A stretch of 32,713 nucleotides of DNA from Gymnopus androsaceus JB14 (lineage: Eukaryota > Basidiomycota > Agaricomycetes > Agaricales > Omphalotaceae): NCBI GenBank assembly GCA_009733575.1, contig ML769762.1, forward strand, positions 27,682 to 60,394. The letters run 5' to 3'. Of the stretch, positions 10,045 to 20,359 are shown piece by piece (within the stretch, counting starts at the first letter, position 1; every line of letters begins with the position of its first letter). The position numbers and the translations under genes were made by a program. A model generated the notes under the pieces. It saw nothing but the letters and a program-made list of their open reading frames with translations, did no database searches and was not told where the DNA came from.

Positions 10045-10713
10045 TCATCTGTGATGAAAGGTGCGGGGAAAAACCCTGCCCCGGCGAGAGACTAAGCCCT
10101 CAGGTGCCCACATGTTATCATTGAGTCCAGCGGGAATATTCCCAGTGGACAGTGCAACCTCAACTTGGCCTCGAATGATGAGAGCCTTGTTGACCGTTAA
10201 GCTATCCGATAGACTGAAAGCTGTGATCCATGTGAGGGCAAAGACAGCAGTGTCTTCCCCCATCAGGACAGTGATGCCTTGGGAGGCATATAATCTCACT
10301 ACATCCTCCAATGTAGCGTTTTGTGTGTTGTAAGGGAAGGTGGACACCGTGATTTCCGGGGCGACTGTAGCCCCTGTTGACATGATCAAAGAGGCATACA
10401 GTCCTGGAGTTGCAAACAACTCCGCCAACAGAAGGAGGAAATGATTTTGCTCAAGAGCAATCATTCCTTGTGGCAGTTTGGGTGCCCAGTTGTGAACAAG
10501 GAGACATCCTCGGACACTGCGTAAGGAAATGTAATTACTAGAATCACAAACAATGCCTGGGTGCATTGTATTAGGGTGGATGTGATAATACCGCGCCCAG
10601 GCTTCCAGTGGGTCAGATTTAGCAGGATTATTCAATCCCGTCTGACCTCTTGGTCTCCTCCTTGAGATCGTCATCTTAGATGACGAAGCTTGAGTTGACA
10701 AAGTGGAAGACAT
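10045..10713 (-). CDS. Unrecognised 222-residue protein ORF
   Basis: A clean frame from ATG at 10713 to a stop at 10045. The N-terminus is Ser/Thr-rich with a basic patch (SRRRPRG), followed by a folded-looking segment (DPLEAWARYYHIHPNTMHPG, then CLLVHNWAPKLPQG) and a second one with alternating hydrophobic and polar residues up to ALIIRGQVEVALSTG. I do not recognise the family. It overlaps the end of the upstream frame (10676) by 38 bp in another frame, so the two may be joined by a frame change or intron. It lies between a Ty3/gypsy gag and an LTR-like end where pol would be expected, but shows no protease, RT, RNase H or integrase motif. Confidence 0.5.
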   Translation of the reverse strand: MSSTLSTQASSSKMTISRRRPRGQTGLNNPAKSDPLEAWARYYHIHPNTMHPGIVCDSSNYISLRSVRGCLLVHNWAPKLPQGMIALEQNHFLLLLAELFATPGLYASLIMSTGATVAPEITVSTFPYNTQNATLEDVVRLYASQGITVLMGEDTAVFALTWITAFSLSDSLTVNKALIIRGQVEVALSTGNIPAGLNDNMWAPEGLVSRRGRVFPRTFHHR

Positions 10714-12258
10714 AGCCTTTCCGCTTATGATAGTAGTGGGGAGACTCCCCTCTGTGTAAGAAGAGGAGCTCAGGTTTGCGCACTGCCTGACCCTTTCCCT
10801 TAACCCTCTTCGGGTCCCAATTGTAGGCGTATTCTACGAAACACAGCCTGAAGAAGTTGGAGAAGATGGTATGCTCAAAGGTGTTCTGTTGACCTGCCAG
10901 GATTTTGCATACCCCCTTGTACAGGGCTCTGCAAAGTGTGAATGCAGGCCAGGGCAAATATCCGGTGTTGACACCAGAATCATTGAAGTCTTGCAGCTTG
11001 CGAGCCAACAACAGGTATTGGATGACTGAGGTAACTTCCTCAGCCTTCTTGATGTCGGTGTGGGCCTCTTCGCCCCCTTGAGCAATTGGTAATCCCAATT
11101 GATCATTGCATTGTGCATCGGTAGCTTCATTGCCATAGACAGTGTAGCCCTTGGAGGTACAATATCCACCATCAGGTAGGATTCCTGGAGACACTGGGTC
11201 TCGTTTACACAGGGGGAAGTTGAGGACCGGCTCCGTCTCTTCCATCGTGGTTTCAACTGGGCCGATACTGGTGAAGGGTAGCATCTCCTCATCTTTGTTC
11301 TGGGACAAAGTGGGAGCCATAGAAGGACCATCTCCGGTAGTGTGCTTGCGCTTACCGTGACGGTCTGGGGAGTTGTATTTGGGTACTTGAGAATCAAGTC
11401 CCTGGGTGTGGGCTTGCGGCTGAGAGACTTGCTCTCAAAGCTGGCCTACTTCCAATTTGAGACTATCGCATTGTACATGCAAACGGTCTTGTTCATCTTG
11501 CACATGTGCAGGGTTGTCTTCTCCATCGTAGCATTTACAATGTAAGTCCTTGTATCCGAGTTGCTCGCTAGCAAGCTCAGCACTCAGCTCGCCGATACAC
11601 TGGGTGAGAGACGCTATGTCTCCTCCAGCAGGCATATTTTCCACTGCAGACTGTCAATAGTAATTGACATGTCCACTTGTGGCAGCTCTGAAAGAGGGCT
11701 CATTGTTGATGAATGCCAGAAGCAAGTGTGATACAAAAGCATCACACTGAGAGCATGTACCCTGTGCATGAAGCATGGTGCCCAAACTCTCATTGAAGGT
11801 CCATGGATTGACCATGGAACCTCCAGGGTATGGAGGGTGCATAACCGAGTTAGGCGCTTGTCCAAACATCGGCACTTGCACATAAGACGGCGTGGAAGGA
11901 CCAGCCATTGCCGCTGGATGATATCCAGATGCAAAATTGGGGTTCAAGCCTGCTGGAGGCAGGACTGAACCAAACACAAAGCTCGAAGGATTGGATCCTT
12001 GAGATTGCAATTGAAAGCCATGGTTAGAGAAACCAGGGTTTGGTGGTGTGTAATGTGCTTGGGAAGGAGGAGGATGATCAAATGGGAATTGGGATTGGGG
12101 AGGATACAACGGAGGATGTGGTGTAAAGCCACTGGGATAGGATGTTGGACTGGGTCCAACATTGTTGTGTTGCCTGTAAAGGCATTTTGGGGCCTAGTCA
12201 AAGACTGCTCCAATGCAGGAGGCATGGAAGGTGTTTGGTGGTCAGCCAACATCAACAT
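10676..12258 (-). pseudogene. Unrecognised proline-rich protein, broken by stops
   Basis: One frame runs for about 480 codons from near 12180 to 10676, interrupted only by stops at 12196-12198 (TAG), 11654-11656 (TGA) and 11435-11437 (TGA). The N-terminal part (12258 to about 12170) continues in a neighbouring frame (MPPALEQSLTRPQNAF). The N-terminal third is Pro/Gln/Ser/Asn-rich (LYPPQSQFPFDHPPPSQ), as in retroelement Gag proteins. The middle (LTQCIGELSAELASEQLGY to QDRLHVQCDSLKLEVGQL) is a likely coiled coil. The C-terminal part is globular, with LLLARKLQDFNDSGVNTGY and FRLCFVEYAYNWDPKRV. No nucleic-acid enzyme motif is visible. It is probably a structural protein of the same minus-strand element as the gag at 12476-14843, or a captured host gene; the family is unknown. 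Confidence 0.5.
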
Positions 12259-12410
12259 TCAGCTTCAAGTTGGAATTTCAGTTGAAATCCCGAAGCTGCC
12301 ACCATGTGATTTGTGGCAGTGCCTCCGCAACGGATCACCATAGGCACGTCAATTTGACAATTCTGAGGAATTGCTGTGTGGTAGTTCCCGCCAGTTGGTA
12401 ACTCCATGCT

Positions 12411-12432
12411 GCTCTAGATATTTATCTAGAGC
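12411..12432. other. Near-perfect palindrome
   Basis: GCTCTAGATA and its exact reverse complement TATCTAGAGC are separated by two T. It lies just beyond the recognisable gag frame and might act as a hairpin in RNA. No terminator-like T run is attached, so its role is unknown. Confidence 0.6.
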
Positions 12433-12475
12433 TGCTGTTGGATCCTTTCCAGGATCCCCAACACCTTTGTCAGTT

Positions 12476-14843
12476 TCATTCTGTATGTAACATGAGATTG
12501 TCTCCATCCCAATGATGGCCTACAATCTCCTCTTGAGTGTGCCATTCGACGTCGGATTTATATCCGAAGTTGTCTGGCTCTTCCACTGACGTCCTTGACA
12601 TCAGGTAGAAATTTTTGGGGGCCTTGTTGTCCTTGATACACTCCACTGTCTTCACCATCTTGTTAAGTGTAGCAAGATCGGGAGATGCACTGCGTTCTAT
12701 CATCTCTGAGATGATAGACTCGGAGGTGGGCAGCCCATCCAGGAATTTCTTCCTGAGGGCATAAGAGTTAGGTGGGTGGGTCCCGCTGAAGTTCAGCTTT
12801 ATACGCCTGTATGCCCTTTTCTGGATCGTACTCAGTAGCCTCAAACTTTTCAGCCGCTACGTGTATAGTCTTAGCTTGTACAAATTGGGCGAATAGCCCT
12901 AGTATGACTTTCTAGAAAGTCCAATGCAGCTGGGAACAATGAAGTCCTGTAACTTCATTGTTGTATCAGCATAATGCGTCCTCATCAAGGAAACTTCCTG
13001 CGACTTGGACAGGTTGGTTGTTATTGACCTTTCCAACTAATCGTGAAATCACGATCCATTGCAGTAGGGCCAAAAGCCAGGTGTCGAACTCTTCGACATT
13101 GTTTGATCCTGTGAATCTGGAAGGATTCGGGATCTTGATGCTCTTGGGCATCTCAGTACTCTGGACCATTTCATGGTTGCAGTAGTGCTGGATTTGTTTT
13201 TGGTATTCTCGTAGAATACCCTTGAGCCAGGACTCACAATGTTCATCGTCGTCAGTTCTTGCTTGGAGTTTCATGATAGCTTTATGTTGCAAATTGCAAC
13301 ATACTTTCTTGTCAAGAAACTCATTATTAGGTTCAAATGCACCTATCCAGTTGTCATCTGACAAAGAGTCCTCGGAAGAGGATGATGGTGATGATGGTGG
13401 AGGGGGAGGTGGAGATTCACCTTCAGATGAATCATCCCAAGGTGTGCGGTGACGGCAGGCAGGCTTTTTGCCTTTATGACTCTTGTCATCCCTTCCGTTG
13501 CCGTCAACATCTCCATTGTCCCCGGGGGGACCATTACCACCTGGAAGACTATGTCCTCCCTGGAGTTTCCTATCCTCACTTACGTGAGAATTTTTTCGTG
13601 TCCGGTTTACCGAACCTGCTTGGAACCCACAATTGTATTGTGGATTCTGCTGGTTGGTGGGCAAATAGCCCACTCTACCAGTGTATTGGGGAGGATACAT
13701 GTCCTCCCTTCTATCCCACACTTCACGAGGAGTGTGAGCCTTGTCAACAGGGTATCTGCTTCTATTGAAGCCAATTCCGTGGTCAGGAATATTAGACACT
13801 CCGGATTTTCGGAGGTCATTATTTCTGAGTCACTGGTTAGCAACTTGGTTTTCCCAACTCTGTTGGAGTTGAGTTGCAGCAACAGCTGCGGCAATCTCCT
13901 GCTTTGGAGGAAGAAAAATTTCTACCCTCCGATCCCACACCTCATGGGGAGTGTGGGCTTTGTTGACAGGATATCTGCTTCTGTCAAAGCCAATACCCTG
14001 GTCGAGGATGTTGGATGCTCCGGAATTTTGGAGGTCATTGTTTCTGAGTCACTATTTAGCGACTCGGTCTTCCCAATTCCGTTGAGAATCAATGGAAGGT
14101 GGATCTGCAGCATTTGCTGCTGTGTTCACCTGCACAGTGGCAGGGTCATTGGTGTTGGTATCCAGTACCATTGCTGTTTGTGCAAACGCAACTATCGGCA
14201 AAGTTACTACCTCGGATAGTTTGCATATTGGGGCAGGATCACGGATCCTATCCCATTTGGCCATTGGTACGGCCTGACTTTTTTCGAATGTCGCAGGGCA
14301 TTGACGAATGCAATGAACATTTGTGTCTGAGGCCAAGCCCAGATGGCTGGTAGCTGCAGCTACTGGTTCACGATTCTGAATTCCTGATGAAACATCAGGA
14401 ATTGAGGTCGCAATCCCAGAAAGTTGGTCACTCAGTTCCACTGGCACTATTTGGGGTCTCGTCACCGCAGGCGACGTTGATCTCGAACAGGATGTAGGTT
14501 CTACATCCGAGTGCAATTAAATTCCAGGAGGAGTTCCTGGACTCATTGTATTCACCAACGTATCCATGAGTTTTGAAAACTCACAGGCTACATTTATGCT
14601 TGTTTCTTGTGCTTCTGCACAGGCACCAGCGACGTTTCTCATCTGTTGAAGGAATTCAACAGACAAGGAGAGGTCGGAACTGAACGGCTCCAAGGGAGCA
14701 TTCCATTTTGACACTGGATTAGTGTCACTCTGCCACGTATGCTCGGGAGCATGCATGTTCAAGTTGTTGATGACATTTAGAACATTGTCGCAGTTGTGGA
14801 GAGAATCGTAACGATTCTCAGACTCGTAGGTGTATTTGGTCAT
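12476..14843 (-). pseudogene. Ty3/gypsy Gag polyprotein, decayed
   Basis: Gag forms the virus-like particle that packages retrotransposon RNA. The start is ATG at 14843. The frame continues through stops at 14517-14519 (TAA), near 14049-14054 (TAG TGA), 12963-12965 (TGA) and about 12910 (TAG). Acidic and proline-rich tracts (SPPPPPPSSPSSSSED, about 13370-13415) precede the capsid region: IPNPSRFTGS, EEFDTWLLALLQW, VQVAGSFLDEDAL, then LGLFAQFVQAKTIHVAAEKF and YALRKKFLDGLP. This order is typical of basidiomycete gypsy Gag. A 4-bp duplication in the run of ACCC units near 12790 shifts the frame just before YALRKKF. No CCHC zinc knuckle is seen, and no pol follows. A tandem duplication (13713-14081) lies in the N-terminal half. 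Confidence 0.85.
13713..14081 (-). repeat. Diverged tandem duplication within gag (219-bp period)
   Basis: About 150 bp starting ATCCCACAC at 13713 recurs at 13932. Both copies read, on the minus strand, a protein block with FxRSRYPVxKAHTPxEVWDRR. By hand alignment they differ at about 30 sites, roughly 26 transitions and 4 transversions. One copy has a CAG codon where the other has TAG, directly showing a C/T difference that makes a stop. Confidence 0.85.
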
Positions 14844-14963
14844 AGGACCAGGTTTTTGTGAAATTAAAAACTTTAAAGTTTCTACTAGTGTAATTAAGGT
14901 AACTCCGATTCAACAGATTCAGATGTCGTGCACTCAGGACATTGATTTACAGCATGGTATATA

Positions 14964-15308
14964 TAAGGCTCTGCACTGTACCATATACGGTTACAGCCAT
15001 ACAAAAAATGGCTGTATCCTGTGTTAAGCTTGACAGTACGGTTACGGTATGGCATTTTCCGTACTGTATCACCGTAAATGGTGATGTTGAGACCAAAAAA
15101 AAATCTTGTTAGCCAAGACATCACCTGGAACCTCTTCATTAAGGAGATATCTATCTGTGCTGGGAACAGTGAACAGATATGAACGGTATTGGCAAAGTCG
15201 TATATACGCTGTATATGTACGGCTTCTTCAAATCCTTCGACGGTATGGTTCTTTAACCGTAAATGGCAACCATACAATCCGTAAATACGGCTATGGTACA
15301 GAGCCCTA
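14964..15308. mobile_element. hAT-like MITE (345 bp)
   Basis: The ends are TAAGGCTCTG (left) and, on the reverse strand, TAGGGCTCTG (right), and both continue with GTACCATA after a 4-bp offset. The flanks are GGTATATA (14956-14963) and AGTATATA (15309-15316), a 7/8 match of the 8-bp duplication expected of hAT transposons. The interior is full of short hairpins built from CCGTAAA/TTTACGG and TATGG/CCATA. It has no coding capacity. It lies between the gypsy gag start and the DIRS element, where a 5' LTR might have been. Confidence 0.65.
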
Positions 15309-16041
15309 AGTATATAGTATAAGTAGTCTTACATGTAACTGTACTGTTTTGGCCATTGATATAAACCTTACATGGCTGCTATGGTGTAGGATATACAATA
15401 AGATGGCATATAGTAGTGAGATCCCATTCATAATGTCTAAATCATATGTTAATTTAAGTTGGTAGTAAAATGCAAGTTAGTTACATTTTGCCGAGTCTCG
15501 GCAAGTTAATCTCGCAAGCGCAGGAAAAACAAGTTAACTTGATTGAATGGGACAAGTTAGTCCGACAAGTTTTGTCTGCGACCATACTAAGTGCAAGTTT
15601 AGTGTAAGAAGGAAGCGTGATACACGCTACTGACAGAAGGTGGGCAGAAGCCAGCGCCGGAAAATAATCCTGGTAGTCGGGATATTTTCCCTGACTATTG
15701 GATTGCTTTCCTGTGCTGGTGAAACAGGGTTGTAGTCAGATGACGAACGTCGAATCAGATGACGACAAACCCGAAGAGCATCGCTCAAGCAGGCTGTAAA
15801 GCTCTCTCCATGGGTTCCCCAGTACTGTTGTGATTGGCAATCTGGAAATTTGAATTCATTCATCATTTGTGCATATGACTACAGGAGTTGGTGTGGACTG
15901 TTCACCTGTATTTACAAGAAGGTCTAGTCGTGTATCGTAATGTGGGTCATGTTCTGCAAAGTGAGGGATTGTATTGTGAAACGTAAGTTGTATTCATTGA
16001 AGGCTAGAGGTCTGGCTTGGAATTGTAAACGAACAGTAGAG
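15309..16041. other. Non-coding stretch between gag and DIRS elements
   Basis: No supported gene. A perfect 8-bp-arm hairpin (TTGCCGAG T CTCGGCAA) is at 15488-15504, inside a region where CAAGTTA recurs several times (about 15470-15600). The right part follows the tyrosine recombinase and may hold the 3' terminal repeat of the DIRS/Ngaro element, but I could not find a matching copy. Confidence 0.4.
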
Positions 16042-17322
16042 TTAATTGTGGGTATGAAAGGCATGATTCTGGAGGCAATCTTGGTAAGAGTTCTGAGCAT
16101 GTACCCTGTGTATATGGATGGAGGCGAGAGAGTCAAGATTCTTCCAGTACTTGAGGAATGCATTTGACTTCCAACAACCCATAGCCTTGATGATGTCCGG
16201 CAAAACGACTGCCAGGAGGTAGTGTGTGGTTCCTCCGATCCTAAATGAATGCCCGGTAAATCGTGGAATATTGTGGCAAGACCACACTTGGTTGCATACG
16301 TTTAGGAAGAGTTTCCTCATCAGGACGCTGAGTCCATCCTGTTGGTCTCTGTATGCGAATAAAGGGTCCTGCAGACGAAGGCAATTGACCCTGATGTGGT
16401 TGTCAAGTGCATCGTTTGGATCCATGTCTGCAAACTTGGTGGAAGGAATAATGACTGTTTCGCCTTTGGTCTGTTTGACTTTTGTCTTGGGAAGCTTCAG
16501 GCATTTGGTGCCTTCTGCACTTTGTGGACCCAGGGAAGCAATGGATGGGTGGTCGAAATGATTGTATTCGTCCACGTTTGGGTTGTCTGCTAACGGCTTG
16601 CCTGCTCTCATCTGACCAGCAAAGGGGGATCTGGCTGCAGCGGCAACACAGGAGTGGAGGCCATTGCTGCCAGAGAGGTTGAGTCTGTTGTGTAACAGGG
16701 TGATGTGCTCCTCCTTGACTGGGGGTTGTTCTTCTCGGAAGGAGGAAGGTGGAGCTTGTCTCTCCACGCCATTCAGCATGTCGCTCAGGACCTTGCCACC
16801 CAGCCATGGCTGTCCTCTAGTCTGGTGGAAGCTCTTCAAGGCAGCCAGATGTGACCTTGCCGTCCCACCTGCAAACTTTCCTGCAAAGGATGCAGCGTAT
16901 TTGGCTATCATCCATTCTGGAGCTGGCATGCACTGCGAGGATGTCAACCCCTTGTCTTTCACCCACTGCAAGAAGCATCGGATCTGCATCTGACGGTGTT
17001 TGGCTGTATTTGAGGTCGAGGAGTTTAGAGTGTTTCTGGCCTGCTCACTGAGGAGCCCAACAGTGGCTGCAGGGCGTGGATTGGTATTGGAGGCTGGGGC
17101 ATGAGTATTACCAAATGGGACCTGGTGTCCTGCAATAGAAGGATGTGCATAGTGGTAGTGGGCTGGAGCGTTGGCGTTACCAAAAGGAACTTGGTGATCA
17201 ACAATGGGAGGGTGGTTCTTGAACTCTCGTGGAGTGAATCCTGCAAGGTTATCCAAGCCGATGTAGTTGGTGACATCCTGGAGTGGCTGTGGCAGGTTAT
17301 GAGCTTGTCGTTTGGGTTGCAT
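16042..17322 (-). CDS. Tyrosine recombinase of DIRS/Ngaro element
   Basis: The enzyme would integrate circular element cDNA by strand cleavage through a tyrosine, as in phage-type integrases. The frame is 426 codons, from ATG at 17322 to a stop at 16042, without interruption. Residues 1-100 are low-complexity with two PFGNxxAPA repeats. Residues about 100-190 form the SAM-like core-binding region (FLQWVKDKGLT, HLAALKSFHQTRGQPW). The catalytic domain shows the first Arg in FAGQMRAGK (about residue 240), a Lys-rich beta hairpin (KTKVKQTKGE), HSFRIGGTTH (His-x-x-Arg, about 365), the G-x-W motif at MGCWKS and the tyrosine nucleophile in LKYWKN. All expected catalytic residues are present. It is the only fully open enzyme gene of the element, which suggests a younger or better-preserved part. 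Confidence 0.9.
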   Translation of the reverse strand: MQPKRQAHNLPQPLQDVTNYIGLDNLAGFTPREFKNHPPIVDHQVPFGNANAPAHYHYAHPSIAGHQVPFGNTHAPASNTNPRPAATVGLLSEQARNTLNSSTSNTAKHRQMQIRCFLQWVKDKGLTSSQCMPAPEWMIAKYAASFAGKFAGGTARSHLAALKSFHQTRGQPWLGGKVLSDMLNGVERQAPPSSFREEQPPVKEEHITLLHNRLNLSGSNGLHSCVAAAARSPFAGQMRAGKPLADNPNVDEYNHFDHPSIASLGPQSAEGTKCLKLPKTKVKQTKGETVIIPSTKFADMDPNDALDNHIRVNCLRLQDPLFAYRDQQDGLSVLMRKLFLNVCNQVWSCHNIPRFTGHSFRIGGTTHYLLAVVLPDIIKAMGCWKSNAFLKYWKNLDSLASIHIHRVHAQNSYQDCLQNHAFHTHN

Positions 17323-17611
17323 TGTAAGAGGTATAGTGAGAGTAGCAGATAAGAAGAGATTCTGTCACTGTGGTGTTTGGTTTGTTGATTTGGGCCTCAA
17401 TCTCAGTCTGCAATTGGACCGCAGCTTGTGGTTTGGGATCTGAAAGGTACTGTACATGTATACGTATTCATGGTCATTCGGTATTGTAGCTAATTCTGTA
17501 GTAACTATTGTAGCTAAGTCTTTAGTATTGTATGGTAAGTGTATGTATTTGTCCATTGTAGGTTGAGCAAGTCGGAATGGAATGGTTCATAGCAAGCGCA
17601 CATATAGGTAG

Positions 17612-20359
17612 TCAGGTTCTCGGAGGTCCTCTCTTCGTTTCCTGTGCAAGTAGTCTGGGGTTGTTAGGAGTGACCGATTTATCAACGTATGCTTTGAGAT
17701 GGTTCGGGATTCTGGGTGGCCTTGCGTACATGAGTTTCCTGGGTGGGAATTTGCCTCTTGAAGGACCATCTGCCGGGTTCTCGTGAGTCGATACCCATGT
17801 GCATTCGATGAAGATGCTATGCTCTTGCATGAGCTCCACTATCTTCCGTAAGATGATATTCTGTTCATGGCCCCGAGAATTTCTGTTCTTCAGGGCTCCT
17901 AAGATACCTTCCTTGTCTGAGTGGATGATTATTTGTATGTTGCGGTATCCCGCGGTGATAAGCATGTGTATGGCCAGTTCCAACGCTACCATCTCCCCCC
18001 AACCTATGTGCCGTTCATTCTTGTTACCCTGCCATCCTGGTAAGAGTTCCCATGCCAGCCATCTACCGTCGATGATTAGTAGATGGTGAGAGAAGAGAGA
18101 GGGAGTGGAGGCTGAATGTGTAAACCCAGGAAGTCCTGGCTGAGATGTTCCTTCCACCATTTGAGATCTGCTTGAAGGTCATCTGCAACCTTGTGCTGGC
18201 AAAAGTGAACCTTGTCCCTGTTCTTGAAGGATGAACGAAAGGCATATAGTTGGGTCAGGTATGACCTGCCTTCTGGGATGACGAGGCATACGTGGTTCAG
18301 TGTCCCAATCAGCCTTTCTGCATCGGACAATGGCATTGTTTTGCTGTCAATCCAGGGCTCCAAGCATTCCAGGTACTTGGCCTTCTTCTCGGCAGGTAGT
18401 TTGACTGTTTGGTTTAGGGTTTTAAGGTCCAATTCAATTCAGTTTATTTGCTAAATTTTCAATGAACCATGAATTGCACCAGTGCAAGATTGTTTGAAAC
18501 CTGGATGAACTGTAAACTGGCACTGGTTTAAATGGTCCATCAGTGCAATCTTTAGTGGTGCATTTTTCAGTGCAGTTTAATGCAATTTACAATTTAAACT
18601 GGCTTGAACTGGTCATTCTTACATCCAAAGATATAGTACCTCAGCATAATAATGCCATCCAGCTGGTAGATGTCCTGTTTATCACTTATATACTACTGGA
18701 AATGTAATTTCAGCATGATAAGAGTGCTCAAAGCTCTCTTTGTATTAGTATTAATTTGCACAGATTTAAACTGATGCAAGGCAGTTTAAGTAATTTTCAA
18801 AAATTGAATGCACCATGAACTGGCACTGATTTAAACTGTGCATCAGTGCAGCCTTCATCAGTGCATTTTCCAGTGCAATCCAATGCAATGCACAGTTTAT
18901 TTGCAGTTCATTGAATTGGACCTTAAAACCCTAGTTTGGTTGGTGAGGTTCCAGAGGAACCCGATGTATAGGAAAGTGAAGGCAAAGTCAACAAATTTCT
19001 TGGGGGCCCAAGGCCATCCCAAGGTGTCCACAATCCTCCAGACCAATGAGGCATCGTATGAGTATTTGTAGGTGCCGTCTTCAAGACGTCTCTTGGGATA
19101 TCGGAAGAATATGAAGTCGTCCACCCATTTGAGTAGCGCTTCGACCCCAAAGAAGAGCAGGATCTTGACCATGGCATCGGCCAGATTGCCAAAGATCCCA
19201 GGTGATGAGCACATGCCAAAGTTGAGAAATAGATCCAGGAAAATAAGCCCATCTAAAGCTAGGGCAATGTGCCACCAGACAGATGGGTGTAAGGGGATGT
19301 TCCTGAAAGCTGCGTCCACATCAAATACTGCTACTTGCGTTCCTGTGGACAATGTTAGAATGTAGCTGAAGTGGTTCCTGTATGAACCGTACCTTCAGGA
19401 GTGTCAGCTACTAGTATGTAGCAATTGGTGAAGGTGCCCCAATCGCACTTGAATTTGTCTGCATCAATGATTGAATTTATTGACATAGTGCTGGGGTTGA
19501 TGACTAATGGAGTAGGTGTCTCTGGCGTTGTATTGCTGGTATTGGAGGTGAGACCAAAAGGGGCATCTGGTGAATCAGAAGGGACTTGAAGCAGAGTGTC
19601 ACCAGCGGTATTGCTGGGAGGCAGGGGAGTAGTAGTTGTGGCAGGAGCCTCAGTGTTGTTGGTTTTGTATGAGGTCAGTCTTGCTTTGTGCTTGGGGTAG
19701 GAATGGTCTATCACTATTTGGAATTTGTTGATACATTGCTGAATGACCGCCATAGGTGTGGTGCGATAATTGCCAATGAAGTTCTGTAGTTCTGCTGGTT
19801 CGAAAGGGTGCGATAATCTGCCAAGTTGTATTTCTTCATCAAACTTTGCCTGTATCACTTTGGCTTTGTCTTCTGTTCAAAAATAATTAGGAGGAGTAAA
19901 GGTTTCTGAAATTTTGTAGTTGTCCAGGCCAACGTGGAAGCCTTCCGATAATCCAGTCGGAATGTGCTTGTATTCCTCGAGAATACCTGCTTCATTGAGG
20001 AGCCTTAGCCACACCTCGGGATTCAGGCGCATTGTGATTGGTATATCAAAGGTGGGTTTGGGAGTTGTGGTTGGATGCACCACATTGTCCGCAGGTATGG
20101 GAGCAGCCGGAGATGCCATTGTATCCAATGCAGATGTTGTTGCTGTTAGCATCAATCCACTTTCCACCTTTCTTTTTAAGGAAATCCGTTGCCTTTTCCT
20201 GGTGGTCCCCAAATTTGTGCTTCCCACCGCAGATGGTGCAGACGTTTGGGTTTCCAGAGGATGTTTCAGAATGACGAAAGGAACTAGTGGAGGAGGAGTT
20301 GCCGTTGGAGGAATTGCCATTGCGAGACCAAAAGGAATCGGTTCTTTCACCGCGTCCAT
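17612..20359 (-). pseudogene. DIRS reverse transcriptase-RNase H, broken and interrupted
   Basis: Frames on the minus strand give, in order: an N-terminal linker with IPITMRLNPEVWLRLLNEAG (about 20055-19990), a stop TGA at 19874-19876, RT fingers (FIGNYRTTPMAVIQ, about 19780), a frame change near 19355, then the palm with VFDVDAAFRNIPLHPS (about 19330-19280) and KWVDDFIFF (about 19125-19100), so the catalytic Asps are kept. After the MITE at 18415-18933 comes the thumb/connection (LPAEKKAKYLECLEPW, LIGTLNHVCLVIPEGR). RNase H follows, with WGEMVALELAI, HSDKEGILGAL and STHENPADGPSRG (18160-17612). Its first strand is frameshifted. Removing the MITE plus one target duplication (527 bp) puts the two RT halves back in one frame. 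Confidence 0.88.
18415..18933. mobile_element. hAT-like MITE (519 bp) inside DIRS RT
   Basis: Perfect 24-bp terminal inverted repeats, beginning TAGGGTTTTAAGGTCC, lie at 18415-18438 and 18910-18933. They are flanked by perfect 8-bp duplications GTTTGGTT at 18407-18414 and 18934-18941. TAGGG ends and an 8-bp duplication are hallmarks of the hAT superfamily. The interior has no frame and contains two related copies of an approximately 80-bp block (about 18515-18596 and 18818-18899) starting AACTGGCACTG. It is non-autonomous. Confidence 0.93.

Noticed and set aside
13449..14219. 256-codon plus-strand frame
   Set aside because: It lies antisense to the gypsy Gag, whose capsid motifs and start codon are clear on the minus strand, and its translation has no recognisable domain.
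15627..15866. 79-codon minus-strand frame after the recombinase
   Set aside because: No domain or start context, and it lies in a region that may be element terminal repeat.
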